52,566 nt of DNA from Hymenochaete sp. R1 (taxonomy: Eukaryota > Basidiomycota > Agaricomycetes > Hymenochaetales > Hymenochaetaceae), in the NCBI GenBank assembly GCA_019400425.1, contig JAFREE010000168.1, positions 1-52,566 on the forward strand. The letters are read 5' to 3'. Position 1 is the first letter of the stretch. Each line of letters starts with the position of its first letter. The notes below the pieces were generated by a model. It made no database searches. It saw only the letters and a list, made by a program, of their open reading frames with translations, and was not told the DNA's origin. The position numbers and the translations under genes were made by a program. Below, piece after piece: positions 11,301 through 21,873 of this stretch.

Positions 11301-13094
11301 CTACATCAGTACCATGCACACCATCCATCCAAGTACAACCGAAAGTACAAACAAAGCGGAACGTCGAAGAAGGGACCAACCCGTGAAGTCGTCCCCGCCC
11401 GGCGTCCACCGTGACGTCCGCACGTCTGGGCCCGACTCTAAATCGAGCGCAAACCCTAACTTCGCCTTCGTATCGTTATGACTGTATATATGAAGCGGAA
11501 ACGACCGGGAGTCGGATTCGGGTCTGGATGGTCTAGGCGTGGTGGGTGTGGTGGTCGTGATTGGTAGGGTTAGTGTTGATGGGGGAACTTGGGCGCCTGC
11601 TGCTTCTATGGCGGCGATGTCGGATTTGGAGAGGTCGGCTGGGAAGGAAATTACAGAGTGAGCGAGGGATGAGGATGATAAAGAATGGCTCCGAGGTGGA
11701 GGGACAAAAGATGGATGAGGGAGAAGAGAGAACCCACGTAGGTCGCCTGCACCAAGATATTCCTCCAGCCTAGACACTTTCGTTGACGTACTACCAGAGT
11801 GGAATGAGACCAGCATTGATGGGAATGTTGTCTAAATGTGGAGTATGAAGGAATGAAGAACAAGAGACATACGTGACGATGACGATCCCCTTCGACTTGA
11901 GCCATGCGAAGAGGACTTGGGCGGGCGTCGCGTTGTTGAGGCGGTACCCAATGCTGGCGAGGACAGGGTCGAGCGGGCCGCCTGGCATTTGAGTTATAGG
12001 TCTGTCAATTCTATTGAGTATTGGTATGCTTCATGGCGAAGGAGGCTGTGAGAGGAAGAACCCTAGAGTGGGCAGGACGTACGTAAGAGGACTGTATGCC
12101 TCGGTGATGATGCCTTGTTCCGTTGCGTATTTGACGAGGGGTTTGTTGGATTCCCAGTTGTATGGATGGAGTTTGATCTAAATAGTTTTAAAAGAAACAA
12201 GAAAGAAGATTCGAAACTAAGGGGTAAGCAGGTTCTCCACTGGCAGGGCTGAAAAGGTAGAGAAAGCCCATTACCTGGTTCACAACCGGTTTGACTTTCG
12301 CAATCTTTACGAGCGCTTGAAGCTGTTCGAGCGCGAAGTTGCTAACGCCGATGCTCCTAAAATCCAAAGAAAAAGGGGGTGAATCAACGTTTGGTATTCC
12401 AAGGGCTTGAGCATGGACAGTGAAATCACTTCGTAAGTCCGGATTCTCTGGCTTTCTCGAATTCGCGCCACGTATTTTCAAGTGAGTTCTCAACGGCATT
12501 TGGGTTGTGAATTAGATAGAGGTCGACGTTCTTGAGACCGAGCTAATATAAACCCGTTGGTATATATAATTTACAACTTTATCATGAAATGGTGCTCACC
12601 TTTTGCAAGCTATCCTTTAATGTCTCCGAAACCTTCCCTGATTTAGAGAATTTTGTGGTGACGAAGATATCGTCCCGGTTCACGGAGGCCTGCTGCATGG
12701 CGTTTCCAACATACAGCTCCGTCCCGTAGACTAAACGAGGCAGTGAGACGCAGAACATGTACGTTCACAGGAAGCACATACCCTGGGCAGTATCGACATG
12801 CGAGAATCCGCTCTCAAGAGCTTGCCGAACATAATCCGTCACGTCCTTTGGTGATATTTGTCCAGCCGAAGCAAGAGATAAGCGAATTTGATTTTTGAAT
12901 GATGACCGGGGACAAGAAGGAGACATGGTCAATGCTGGACGAAGAGCCTATCTGACCTTGCCTTTCATGGACGAGCCTGTACCGAAAGCAATGCTCGGAA
13001 TCTTGATGGTCGTTTTTTAGTATACTTCCGAGACTTTTCGAAGCTATACACTGACCTGATTTCCGTCGTTGAGAGTCAATCTATTGAAAGGCAT
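11301..13094 (-). CDS. Aldo-keto reductase with C-terminal hydrophobic tail
   Basis: NAD(P)H-dependent carbonyl reductase of the AKR superfamily. Ten exons: 13056-13094, 12957-13001, 12782-12845, 12600-12730, 12430-12542, 12275-12356, 12083-12177, 11873-12001, 11738-11790, 11301-11638; 1089 nt, 362 residues. The catalytic tetrad is visible: D46 (SHVDTAQ), Y51 (VYGTE), K76 (VTTKFS) and H105 (YLIHNP). The IGVSNF motif follows, then the PAQVLFAWL and TSTKVSRLEE segments that bind cofactor. After the usual AKR end (DIAAIEAAGA) it continues for about 95 residues: a Thr/Pro/Ser-rich spacer and a final hydrophobic stretch (ALFVLSVVLGWMVCMVLM) that could anchor it to a membrane. Its start faces the F-box gene start across 264 nt. 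The substrate is unknown. Confidence 0.9.
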
Positions 13095-13358
13095 GGTGGT
13101 GGTAGTCAGAGTGCAAGGAGCTCGTCGACGGGTGGGGAAGTGGAAGTCTGAAGTCTGGTACAATGGTAGAATGGACCTCCTGATGGACCCACAAACGTCA
13201 CGAGTTCGGGAATCGGAAATAAATAGGGATTCTCCGACCCTAAACCTCGTTCCAGGTCTTCCCTTCCCTTCTTGTCTTTGTCCTCTGACCATCATCTTCG
13301 CCGACGTTCGTTATCTATCTCAGGATCGCGCTCGACGTCGGTAACGGCTCTTTCAACG

Positions 13359-15149
13359 ATGGCGGCGTTGCAGAGGCTCACCCTCGACCTCTCTACGACG
13401 TTGCCACAGACATCCGTCTCAGATTACGACCTTAACTCTGTCACAAGCTGCTCAAATGCACATTCAGACACGAATGATGGTAAGGCTCTCGATGAACTTG
13501 ATGGTCTCAGCGGCATAGATCTTGGGAGCGATACAGAAAGCAGCGAAGAATTCGATTTGGATGCAGCGTTCGAAAGGCTCGTACGCGATAGTCATGATGG
13601 GCATTCACCCATCGACTCCCTCCCCATCGAACTCCTCATCATCATATTTTCTTTCTGCGTCACTGACGATCCTGATGTCGCCGCAATTTTGTCCCTCGTG
13701 TGTCGCCAATGGAGGATGATCATGCTCGAGCTTCCCTCGCTGTGGCAACGGCTGCGTCTCAGCGACATCCGATACAATGCCCGCCTTCTCCGAGCCAAGT
13801 CCAGTCTTTGGCTGTCTCGAACGCAATCTCTCACTCTGGACATCGAAATGGACACTCGGCATCGGGACTCCATCGTCCCCTTGTTGTCGTACATGCTACC
13901 CGCAGCCAACAGGTGGCGAAGTGTGTCATACTTGCACTCTAGAATGCGTTTCGTGACAGTCAGGGACGGTGGCGAGCCCCGCCTCGAAGCCCTCCTGATC
14001 ACCATGTCGCCAAAGAAAGCGATGAAGAGCGACTTGCAAATGCCAATCACCGACCATTCGCCGACAATGCGTACGTGGTGGGGAGGCCGAGACGTGCCGT
14101 TAGAAAAGGACTTCACGGCTAGCGACGAGCGGTTACGAGAAATATATATTCTTGGTATCCGAAGTCTTCCGCCCCCAGAGCACCTCAACGCGTTCGACGC
14201 CGTCACACAGCTCGTACTCATAAACGCCAGCACCGAATGTGATTTTCCGATGCACCAGGCCGTCCCTTTCTTCGGCGCGTTCCCTGCCCTCGAATCACTC
14301 GAACTCTCCAACTTCAATGAGCTCTTCCTCATTCATGACCCTGAATATCGCCCAGACTGCAAGGCACTCCCATCCGCTCATCTTCCCCACCTCAAGAAGC
14401 TTACCATACGCGGTATTTGCTCTTCCCGCTGTGTCCTCTCCCATATTCGTGCCCCGCGCTTGCGCACTCTCGCCCTCATTCACATCAACTCGTCAGGCGC
14501 GTTCGGCCATCCAGTCTCGTATGAGCCAGGTGACAGCGAGGATGAAGCGCACGATTTCTCCCGCTCGCCATGGACGGACCACGCGACGGGAATGGGACTT
14601 AGGCGGTTATTGGCGCCGTTCGGGAGGGACGACGAGTCAGAGGGTCCTCCATTGAGGGAACTGGTGATGGATTACGCAGATTTGCGCACGAAGGATTTCC
14701 GTTGGTTGTTCTCACGTTTGAAGCTGCTCGAGAAGTTTGTCCTCGTCGCGTCTGACATGTCAGACAACGTCCTCCGCGCACTCTCCGCCGAAGACTACCT
14801 CGACCCTCCCGACGCCGACTCCGACTCCAATCTCGAATCGTCATCACTATCTGACTCCGAATCGAACCTCACGACACTGACATCTCCCATCGCGACAGCG
14901 CACAGCCCAATCCCTGTGCCCAAACTGACAAAGCTCAAACTATCCAAATGCCAAAAAATGACGGGTGATGCGTTCGTGCGGATGGTACGCTCGCGCGCGC
15001 GCGCCGCTGCGCAAGGTCGCGTCCCATCATTTGAGGAGCTGAACGTGTCGGAGTGCATGCCTGTGAGGGAGGAACATCATGTGGCGTTGCAGGGGATCGT
15101 CACAGCTGAGACGAGGTTGGTGTATGCGCCTGCGCTAGAGGAGGATTGA
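13359..15149 (+). CDS. F-box protein with leucine-rich-like repeats
   Basis: Probable substrate adaptor of an SCF ubiquitin ligase. It is a single exon of 596 residues. An acidic, Ser-rich leader is followed by an F-box at about residues 85-135 (IDSLPIELLIIIFSFC, then LVCRQWRMIMLELPSLWQ), the common basidiomycete version. Degenerate leucine-rich segments follow (LESLELSNFNELFLIHD, HLKKLTIRGICSS), and near the C-terminus a DSDSN/SLSDSE acidic patch precedes a last repeat (LTKLKLSKCQKMTGDAFV). The start is the ATG at 13359; the frame stays open upstream of it but has no earlier ATG. It is divergent from the aldo-keto reductase. The target protein cannot be inferred. Confidence 0.85.
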   Translation: MAALQRLTLDLSTTLPQTSVSDYDLNSVTSCSNAHSDTNDGKALDELDGLSGIDLGSDTESSEEFDLDAAFERLVRDSHDGHSPIDSLPIELLIIIFSFCVTDDPDVAAILSLVCRQWRMIMLELPSLWQRLRLSDIRYNARLLRAKSSLWLSRTQSLTLDIEMDTRHRDSIVPLLSYMLPAANRWRSVSYLHSRMRFVTVRDGGEPRLEALLITMSPKKAMKSDLQMPITDHSPTMRTWWGGRDVPLEKDFTASDERLREIYILGIRSLPPPEHLNAFDAVTQLVLINASTECDFPMHQAVPFFGAFPALESLELSNFNELFLIHDPEYRPDCKALPSAHLPHLKKLTIRGICSSRCVLSHIRAPRLRTLALIHINSSGAFGHPVSYEPGDSEDEAHDFSRSPWTDHATGMGLRRLLAPFGRDDESEGPPLRELVMDYADLRTKDFRWLFSRLKLLEKFVLVASDMSDNVLRALSAEDYLDPPDADSDSNLESSSLSDSESNLTTLTSPIATAHSPIPVPKLTKLKLSKCQKMTGDAFVRMVRSRARAAAQGRVPSFEELNVSECMPVREEHHVALQGIVTAETRLVYAPALEED

Positions 15150-15951
15150 TTTGTCCGACGTGGGGAGAGGTGTGCATATGTGATGTCGCTTTTTCTTCTT
15201 TCTTCCTTTCAATGCTTTGGGTAAATGTTGTATCTATCTTCTGTATTTTTGAGAAAATCCCTATACCGTCTTCCATCTTCCGCCTATCGCTTATACGTCC
15301 TTGTTTCCCCTCCTTTTTATCGCGTTTTTTCTCTTCGGCTTGAGGAACATGTATGTATCGTCATCATCTCCACGTCCAAATCCATTTCCACTGTATCTTC
15401 TACCTTCATCCTTCCCTTCGTCGTCTGTCCAGTGTTCACCTGTCCAATCTTAACCCCCATCCCATCTTTCAACGATTCAATGATCCATCTTTCCCTTTTC
15501 AACGTCATCCTCACTTTTCTTTTCTGTTGTATACATCTGGAACACGAATACGAACAATGTCCTGTCGCATAGCACTTGTACTTATCGAGAGAGAGAGAGA
15601 CAAAAGGGACAAAAGAAAATGATGTTATGATAGACGAAGATAAATGAGAACGGAGTACTTGAGTTGCTTACAGCTAAAAAAAAAACAGGGTTTACATGAT
15701 GTGGAATTTCAGAAAAGTGGTATACGTCTAACCGATACATGAGAGTCTAAGTCCGTTTTGTCCGTGAGCAATAGTCGTAAGCAGGAAGCATTTTTTTATC
15801 AAGCAAACAAACAAAGTCCAAGGTCTAACGTCCATCAAGGCGCACAGCACAGAAAAGAAAAAGAATCGAGAAGAAAAACCACCGCCACCTCCTCCAGCGT
15901 GACGTACCCTATCGTATCGTCGAGGCTTTGACTACCAGTAGTACCACTGCT
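15150..15951. other. Convergent 3' region
   Basis: T- and C-rich DNA between two facing stop codons, with a (GA) run at 15589-15599 and an A-tract near 15676. Open frames here have no protein-like character. Confidence 0.5.
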
Positions 15952-17178
15952 CTAACCAGACGCCGTCGAGAGTAACCTCAACCAGAACCCCCTCACGCGC
16001 CCCATGCTCAGACTTTGGCTGCGGCTACGGCTGCGGACACCACCGTGACTGTGGACACCCTTCCCAGTCCGCGATCTCCGGCCGCTATTGGTCTTGACGA
16101 TGACGGTGCGCGAGAATTGAAGGTTTGTTGCGCTTTCTATCGCATCGGCGTTGGCGACGGCGTTGGTGTGGGTGAGGTTGGTGTTGGCGCTATCGCTTGG
16201 GGTCGAAGGTGAAGGAGGGAGGAGGGGGAGGGGTTTGTCTTCCTGCGCCTGCGCCTGCGTCTGCGCGTGACATGGGGATGAAGATGATTGAACGGGAGAG
16301 TCGGGGTGCTCTTCTTGCGCTGGTGTGGATGTGGGTGTGGATGTTGCGAAGATGGAGGGCGGGGCGGTGGGGACGAAGATACCGAGACCGGGAGGCATCG
16401 GCACTGTGTCGACCTCCCTCTCTTCCCCTTCCGAGTCAGTTCCACTCTCACTTGAACACTCGCTCGAACTCTCGCTCGAACTCGAACTCGATCCGAGACC
16501 CATCCCATCCTCCGTCTCGCTTCCCGTCTCACTTTCCGTCTCGCTTCCCCTCACCTCATTCAAGCTCAACCACTCGCTCTCCGCGCTCTCCTCGCCATCG
16601 TCTTCTCCAATCGTCCCCAAGCGCCTCATCGACGGTCTCCTCGCCGGCGCCTCCCACGACGGCCGACAGTAATCATTCGGCACGCGAATTTTGACAGGCT
16701 CCATTTCCACGAGCGTATGCACTAGCGCGGTGAGGTCGGCGTCATCCTCCCGAAACTTGTGGCTGAACCCTTTCTTGTTTTTGTTCTTGGGTTCGAGGGA
16801 GAGGTCGGAAGAAAAAGAGAAAGGGCTGAAGGAGTAGAAGGCGTCTCTGCGGGCCTTGTGCGCTTCTTTCTTCCTGTCGCGTTCTGTGCTTTTCTTCGAC
16901 CTTGAGTGGCCCTTCTTGGACGAGCCAGAGCCAGAGCCAGAGTCGGAGGTCTTCGACGTGGGTCCAGAGGACACTGATTGCGCGCCCGTGTCTCGACTGG
17001 ACCGGGATTTCGATCGAGGCCGGCCAGGCTCGCGTGACTTTGTCGCGTGGGCTGAGGTGGGCATCATGTTGATGATGTCGACTTTGCCCGTTTTGGGGTC
17101 TCTGCGAGCGAGGACGCGAACGTGAGTGCCTGGGGCGAAGTCGGAGGGGTTACGGCTTGGTTTAGATGTCACGGACAT
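15952..17178 (-). CDS. Ser/Glu-rich, mostly disordered hypothetical protein
   Basis: Not recognised. It is a single uninterrupted exon of 408 residues from an ATG at 17178. The first 35 residues (SDFAPGTHVRVLARRDPKTGK) could form a small beta element. An Arg/Ser/Lys-rich stretch follows (SKSRSSRD, SKKGHSRSKKSTERDRKKEAH), then a more ordered patch around FSHKFREDDADLTALVHTLVEMEPVKIRVPND split across residues about 135-170, and then poly-Ser/Glu repeats and a proline-rich region. The C-terminus is Arg/Ser-rich. The ordered middle patch is the best probe for homologues. The repeats make composition alone a weak argument, but the long ATG-to-stop frame and promoter position support a real gene. 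Confidence 0.7.
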   Translation of the reverse strand: MSVTSKPSRNPSDFAPGTHVRVLARRDPKTGKVDIINMMPTSAHATKSREPGRPRSKSRSSRDTGAQSVSSGPTSKTSDSGSGSGSSKKGHSRSKKSTERDRKKEAHKARRDAFYSFSPFSFSSDLSLEPKNKNKKGFSHKFREDDADLTALVHTLVEMEPVKIRVPNDYCRPSWEAPARRPSMRRLGTIGEDDGEESAESEWLSLNEVRGSETESETGSETEDGMGLGSSSSSSESSSECSSESGTDSEGEEREVDTVPMPPGLGIFVPTAPPSIFATSTPTSTPAQEEHPDSPVQSSSSPCHAQTQAQAQEDKPLPLLPPSPSTPSDSANTNLTHTNAVANADAIESATNLQFSRTVIVKTNSGRRSRTGKGVHSHGGVRSRSRSQSLSMGRVRGFWLRLLSTASG

Positions 17179-17691
17179 GGCGGTAGCTTGAAAAGATGTG
17201 TGTGTGTAGTGAGCGAAGTAATGCTGTGGGGGAAAGTTGGCGGTGAATCGGTGAGCCTTTTATAAATTTTGAGCAAAGTGTGTCGGAAGAAGAAAAAAGT
17301 GTCTCGGAGTTTGACTCAGACTCGGAGACTCGGAGACGGAGACGGAAGACGGAAGAAGACAAGTTTTGAACGGAAAGAAACTTCAGATTGACTTGTGTCC
17401 TCAGTGGCACGTGATCGTGTCAGCTACGTCATGCCGTCGTTTCCGGATACTTCCGAGACCTTTCCGACGAATCAGAGTCCAAGAAACTCATCCTGACTAA
17501 GACATGTGTCAGCTTAGCAAATAGACGCCCGTGTTACCATTTCGGGACGTCCATGACTGCGAGGGTACTCAGGGACTCTTTCTTCTGTCATCATGTATAC
17601 AGATCAAAAGATGCTTATGGACTCACTCACCTAACTTATAAAAATCCAGCATATGACCTGCTCTGAACCTCATCAGTAGACCATCCACACA
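17179..17691. promoter_or_regulatory. Divergent promoter region with RTCACGTG site at 17408-17415
   Basis: Between the starts at 17178 and 17692. It contains CACGTGAT (the RTCACGTG consensus on the minus strand) at 17408-17415. A TATAAA-like run on the minus-strand side lies near 17260. Confidence 0.4.
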
Positions 17692-18735
17692 ATGTCCTCT
17701 CACACGCACAACGATCAGACTGCTCATGCCCCTGCTCATGATCACGGCGGTCATGGCCATCACGACACCGTCGAACAGAACCGTACCTTCCACAACAAGT
17801 TCGCAGAAGAGTACGAATCCATCCCATGGGCTCCCGAGTTCGCCAACGCCGTCGCCCACGCATTCATGAAGCACTGCACGTTCGACCCCGCGTCGACGTC
17901 CGTCCTTGACTTTGCTTGCGGAACTGGTACGTCCGAGTCGTCGCACGTCCGAGTCATACTCGTGTCCTAAATCATACCACACGTATTCTAACTTTTTGCT
18001 TGTCTTTTTTTTTTTTGCAGGCCTCATCACTCGCGCACTCATCTCCCGCTCCAAGCATATCACCGGCGTCGATGTCAGCGAAGGCATGCTCGCCCAGTTC
18101 CGCCGCACCGCCGAGCGGTACACCATCCCGCCCTCCATGCTGCGCACAGCATGTATCGAGCTCAAAGGCGCCCCTGGGGAGCTCGACGTCCTCGGCGGGT
18201 CCCAATTTGACGTCATCGTCGTAAGCACCCCCTTCCTCTCGTCCTCTCATCTTTTTCTAAACGAGTTCAAATCCACCCTCCTTCTTGGTCTCGTTAACGC
18301 TTTGTGTTTGTGCGACGACACCAACAGTGCTCAGCAGCCTACCACCACATAGCCTCCCCAGCCTCCATCACCTCCGTCCTCGCCTCCTTCCTCAAACCAG
18401 CCGGCGGGACCCTCCTCATCGCAGACCTTCTCAAGGACCGCGTCCCAGCTCTCATGGGTGCAGGGTCCGGCGGCGGCGGCCATCCGCACACACACGGCCA
18501 CGGACATTCACATGCGACCGCGACGACGACTCAAAAAGACGAAAAGGAGACCTATACGAGCGCAAGCGCCGAAGACCGCGGCGTCGCGCACGTGAACGGG
18601 TTCGGCGAGGATGAGGTGCGGGCTTGGTTTGAAGGTGCGGGGTTGACGGGGTTCGTGTACGATGATACGAGCGTCAAGGTGGGCGTTGGGAAGATTGTGT
18701 TTGAGGCGTTTGTTGCGAGGGGGGTGAGGGCTTGA
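17692..18735 (+). CDS. SAM-dependent class I methyltransferase, His-rich
   Basis: Three exons, 17692-17926, 18021-18220 and 18328-18735, give 843 nt and 280 residues. The Rossmann motif I is VLDFACGTG at residues 71-79; motif II ends in ITGVDVSEGMLAQF, and QFDVIVCSAAYHHI is the post-II/motif IV region that orients the substrate, followed by the LKPAGGTLLIADLL strand-loop. This layout fits small-molecule methyltransferases of the UbiE/methyltransferase-11 type, likely cytosolic. The first 26 residues are His-rich (HAPAHDHGGHGHHD), and an inserted loop near residue 200 is again His/Gly-rich (HPHTHGHGHSH), which could bind metal. The substrate is not deducible. Intron 2 carries a poly-T tract before its CAG acceptor. 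Confidence 0.88.
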
Positions 18736-19124
18736 GAACTACAGTGATATATGAATGGCAGTTGCCTTTTTATGGAGTCGAGCCAAAGCAACGTCGATGT
18801 CGATTGATGATAAGTGTCTTTAGCACTAGTTGTAGCTCGATTCGGTGTTCGGGTTCAATATCGGGATGGAGCTTGTGAACTGGTGATGCGTGGGCTGAGT
18901 TGAGGAGCTGGATTCCATCAAGCAAGCATGGCATATACGGTTGCAATAAATAATATCGTACCTGTAGCATAAGAAGACAGCAAGCAAAAAGGCAAGAAAA
19001 AAAGAAAGAAAGAAACACAAAACCGAGAACGGTCCAGAGCTCACAACATTCCTTAAATACATCCCTCCAAAAGCCCCTCCCCTCCGCCCCGCCCAAAGTC
19101 TCCAAAAAACAATCCCAAATCGAC
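18736..19124. other. Convergent 3' region with AATAAA
   Basis: An AATAAA at 18945-18950 may be the polyadenylation signal of the methyltransferase gene. Nothing else is seen. Confidence 0.4.
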
Positions 19125-21331
19125 TCAAACCCGACAAGTCAACTCCCCACCTACCATCGCGATCGTCGCACCCAAACACCACCCCAACTCCGTCCCCTCG
19201 ATCTGCTTCTCAATGCGTACCCCCTTCTCAGCCGGGAACTCGTACCCGAGCCTCAGCAGCGCATGCATGAACGTCAAATCCAGACACGCCTCCGGACGTC
19301 CCTCCAGCTCCTCTTTCCTTAGTGATTCCAAATCCAGTCCCGCATCTTTATTGGGAGACGAGGAAGACGAAGAGGAGACCCAGCCGGCTTGTTCCCAGCT
19401 TTGTTGGCCGCCACAGACTTGAGTGGCGAGTGTGCGGATGGAGGAGACGGTTAGGTGGGAGGAGGAGGATGGGTCCGGGAAGAAGGGCGCGAGGCGGTCG
19501 TAGAAATAGGAGAGGAGGAGGACGTTCCCTTGTGCGAAGGTTTCGAGGATGGAGGGCTGGTAGACGCCGTTAAATGAGCAAGGCTTGACTTGGCATATGC
19601 TGCACACATAGGGAAAAAAAAACAGAAAGATTGGATTAGCTAGGATACTGGGAAGGAAGGGGAGGCAGGTACTTACGCGTTTTTTGCCATGACCATCTCT
19701 ATAATCCTATTACACGCATCGAAGGAACCCACGTCCTTCCCCACCATCGTCACATTCCTCGCCTCCTCCCCCGGAAGCACCGCATCCAGCGGCACAACCC
19801 TCCTACTCCCCTGATTCAAACACGGATTCGCAATCTCTCCCTTCGGCGTCTCCGGGCCCCCATCCGCCGGCTGATTGAACGACGCCATAAACTCCACAAG
19901 CCGATGCACGCTCTTCCGTGCGCTCATCAGGCCATACCCTAAATACGAGTGCTGGTACAGTGTCCTCGTCTTGCCCCCAAACACCAATTCATATTTATGA
20001 TCCCCATCCACGAAGTTCGCCTCGTCCCTAAAGTCGGGCTCGAACACGATCTGCGTCGACCCGCCCCCGAGGTCGAGCACGGCATACGAATGCGCGCTCG
20101 GCGCCGAGTCGGCGCGGATGGTGTCGAGGAGGTAGTTAGCGGTGATCCACGCGTACACGCCCTCGTCTTTGCCGTCCATGATCACCACGCCATCCTTCTC
20201 GACGACCTTGAACGGGTACCGGTTCTCGAGTCTCGTGCGGACCGCGTTGAGAATCTCGATGCTCTGGGAGATGCCGAGGAGACGGAGGCCTGCGGTGGCT
20301 TTTACGGCGACGGGTGTGCAGCTCCATAGTTCTTTCGGGACGACCGACACCGCTTCGTCCAGAAGGACATCTAGACTCGATGCAGCTGCGACCGGATCAC
20401 CCTTGTAGCTGCTCAGTCCGGGTTTCGTCATCTTGAACACCTCGTATTCGTAGCTCGCCGAAGGACCACAGTTATTGAACTTGTAAATGTGTATCCGCGA
20501 GCCTGTCGAGCCTGCGTCGACCATCAGAGCGTACTGTACAAGTGGCACACCGGGCGTGTGCGGTTGCTTGCAATGGACTGTGCCCAGTGGATCTGGGTCT
20601 TCTTCTGGAGAGTGGGGTGTTTGGCCCTCTGTAAGGACGGGTTTTGGTTTTGTGTTGGGGTTGACGCCAGGTGGGATATCGTCGTTGAGTTCTTCGGGGA
20701 TGGTGCCTACGCCCGGCGGAGGTCTTGTAGGCATTCCCCAGCCTTTCCACATAGACATAGAAAAAAACCCAGTCAATGCTTCATCAGTATCCAAATCCCC
20801 CACATAAAAACCAAGAAATAAAAACTCACTCGGCGTCTTCTCCTTAATACTCCCAATCACCGACTCCCTTCTCTCCCGCGGCCCAAGCACCCACACGAAC
20901 CCAATCACGACCGCAGCCGCAACCGCGAACTTCTTCCACCCAAATCGCATGCGCGACGACCCAGCGCCAGCCATTCCTCGATCGTGGTCGTCGACGCGCT
21001 TGTACCCGTTGGTGTTGCTGGTGTTGACGCGCGGGAGGATACTACCGCTCATCGTTTCTGTATTTGTTTTCGTTTGTAGGGAGAGTCGGGGAGTGTCCTG
21101 AAAGTCCGAGGTGGAGGGCGCAGTCGAAGCAGAGGCAGAAGTATTCAATGTGTCAATCCTGTCTTGATCCTGATCCCCAGAGTTTCCTACGATGACACCA
21201 CTATCGCTCTCCTGTTTGTGGTGCCTACTCTCGTGACTGTAACCACGTCTCCTCGAGACAGTGTCAAGTTCGCTGATAGAACTAGCAGAGATACTTGAAG
21301 ACTTGGAGTGTTCCGAGGGGGCACTGCTCAT
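19125..21331 (-). CDS. GDA1: Guanosine-diphosphatase, GDA1/CD39 family (Golgi)
   Basis: Type II Golgi membrane nucleoside diphosphatase that turns GDP into GMP so that nucleotide-sugar/GMP exchange can continue during glycosylation. Exons 20830-21331, 19677-20742 and 19125-19599 give 680 residues. A Ser/Thr-rich cytosolic tail of about 130 residues precedes one membrane helix (about 135-150, FAVAAAVVIGFVWVLG). The apyrase conserved regions are clear: DAGSTGSRIHIYKF, KATAGLRLL, DGKDEGVYAWITANYLL, VLDLGGGSTQIVFEP, and PCSFNGVYQPS after the last intron. The cytosolic tail is longer than in yeast Gda1. The proposed first intron (20743-20829, 87 nt) is divisible by three and free of stops, so the segment might instead be translated, which would give 709 residues. 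Confidence 0.92.
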
Positions 21332-21873
21332 TCAGCTGGCCGCCAGCGTCTGTGTTTTGTGGTCGAAGCCCGAGTAGCAATGTGAACTGCTACTGCTTGC
21401 CAGTGTATCTAGTGGCCAGTCTCTTCAAAGTCTTGTGGGTGGTCTTCAAAACGACGCGTGGGACATTTCGAGAGCGCAGAGAATCTGATGCAGATCAAGT
21501 TACTATAAACGGTAGTAATGACTAATACATCACGTGCTCACAATTAGCCATATTTAGACGAGAAAGTCAGTCTATAAAGTCCTAAGCTTGAGCTTGATAC
21601 GATCGAATTGAAATTAATAGTAATACAGACAGCAATCTATAGAAATTGCGAAGATACAGTTGCTACACAGATGCTATATGTCAAGAAAGCGGGACAGATC
21701 GTTGCGTTGCATTCATCGAATGAGAGCAGTGAGCAGTGGGCCAAGGAATGAAAAATATGCCAGAGCAGAGAAAAGGAAGAAAGAAATGCTAGATCAAACA
21801 CACGCAGGTAACCCCAAAGGCACTTCTCACCCGCTCATCGGAACAGGGCCTTCATCCCACACAGCGATGTTGT
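21332..21873. other. GDA1 promoter and antiporter 3' region
   Basis: It contains ATCACGTG at 21529-21536, about 200 nt upstream of the GDA1 start, and the 3' flank of the antiporter gene. No gene is seen. Confidence 0.4.

Noticed and set aside
13272..13358. A longer N-terminus for the F-box protein
   Set aside because: The frame is open but begins with TTG; the first in-frame ATG is 13359, so no eukaryotic start is available upstream.
16137..16694. Long frames on both strands opposite the 15952-17178 gene
   Set aside because: They are repeat-driven shadows of the Ser/Glu-coding repeats in the real gene.
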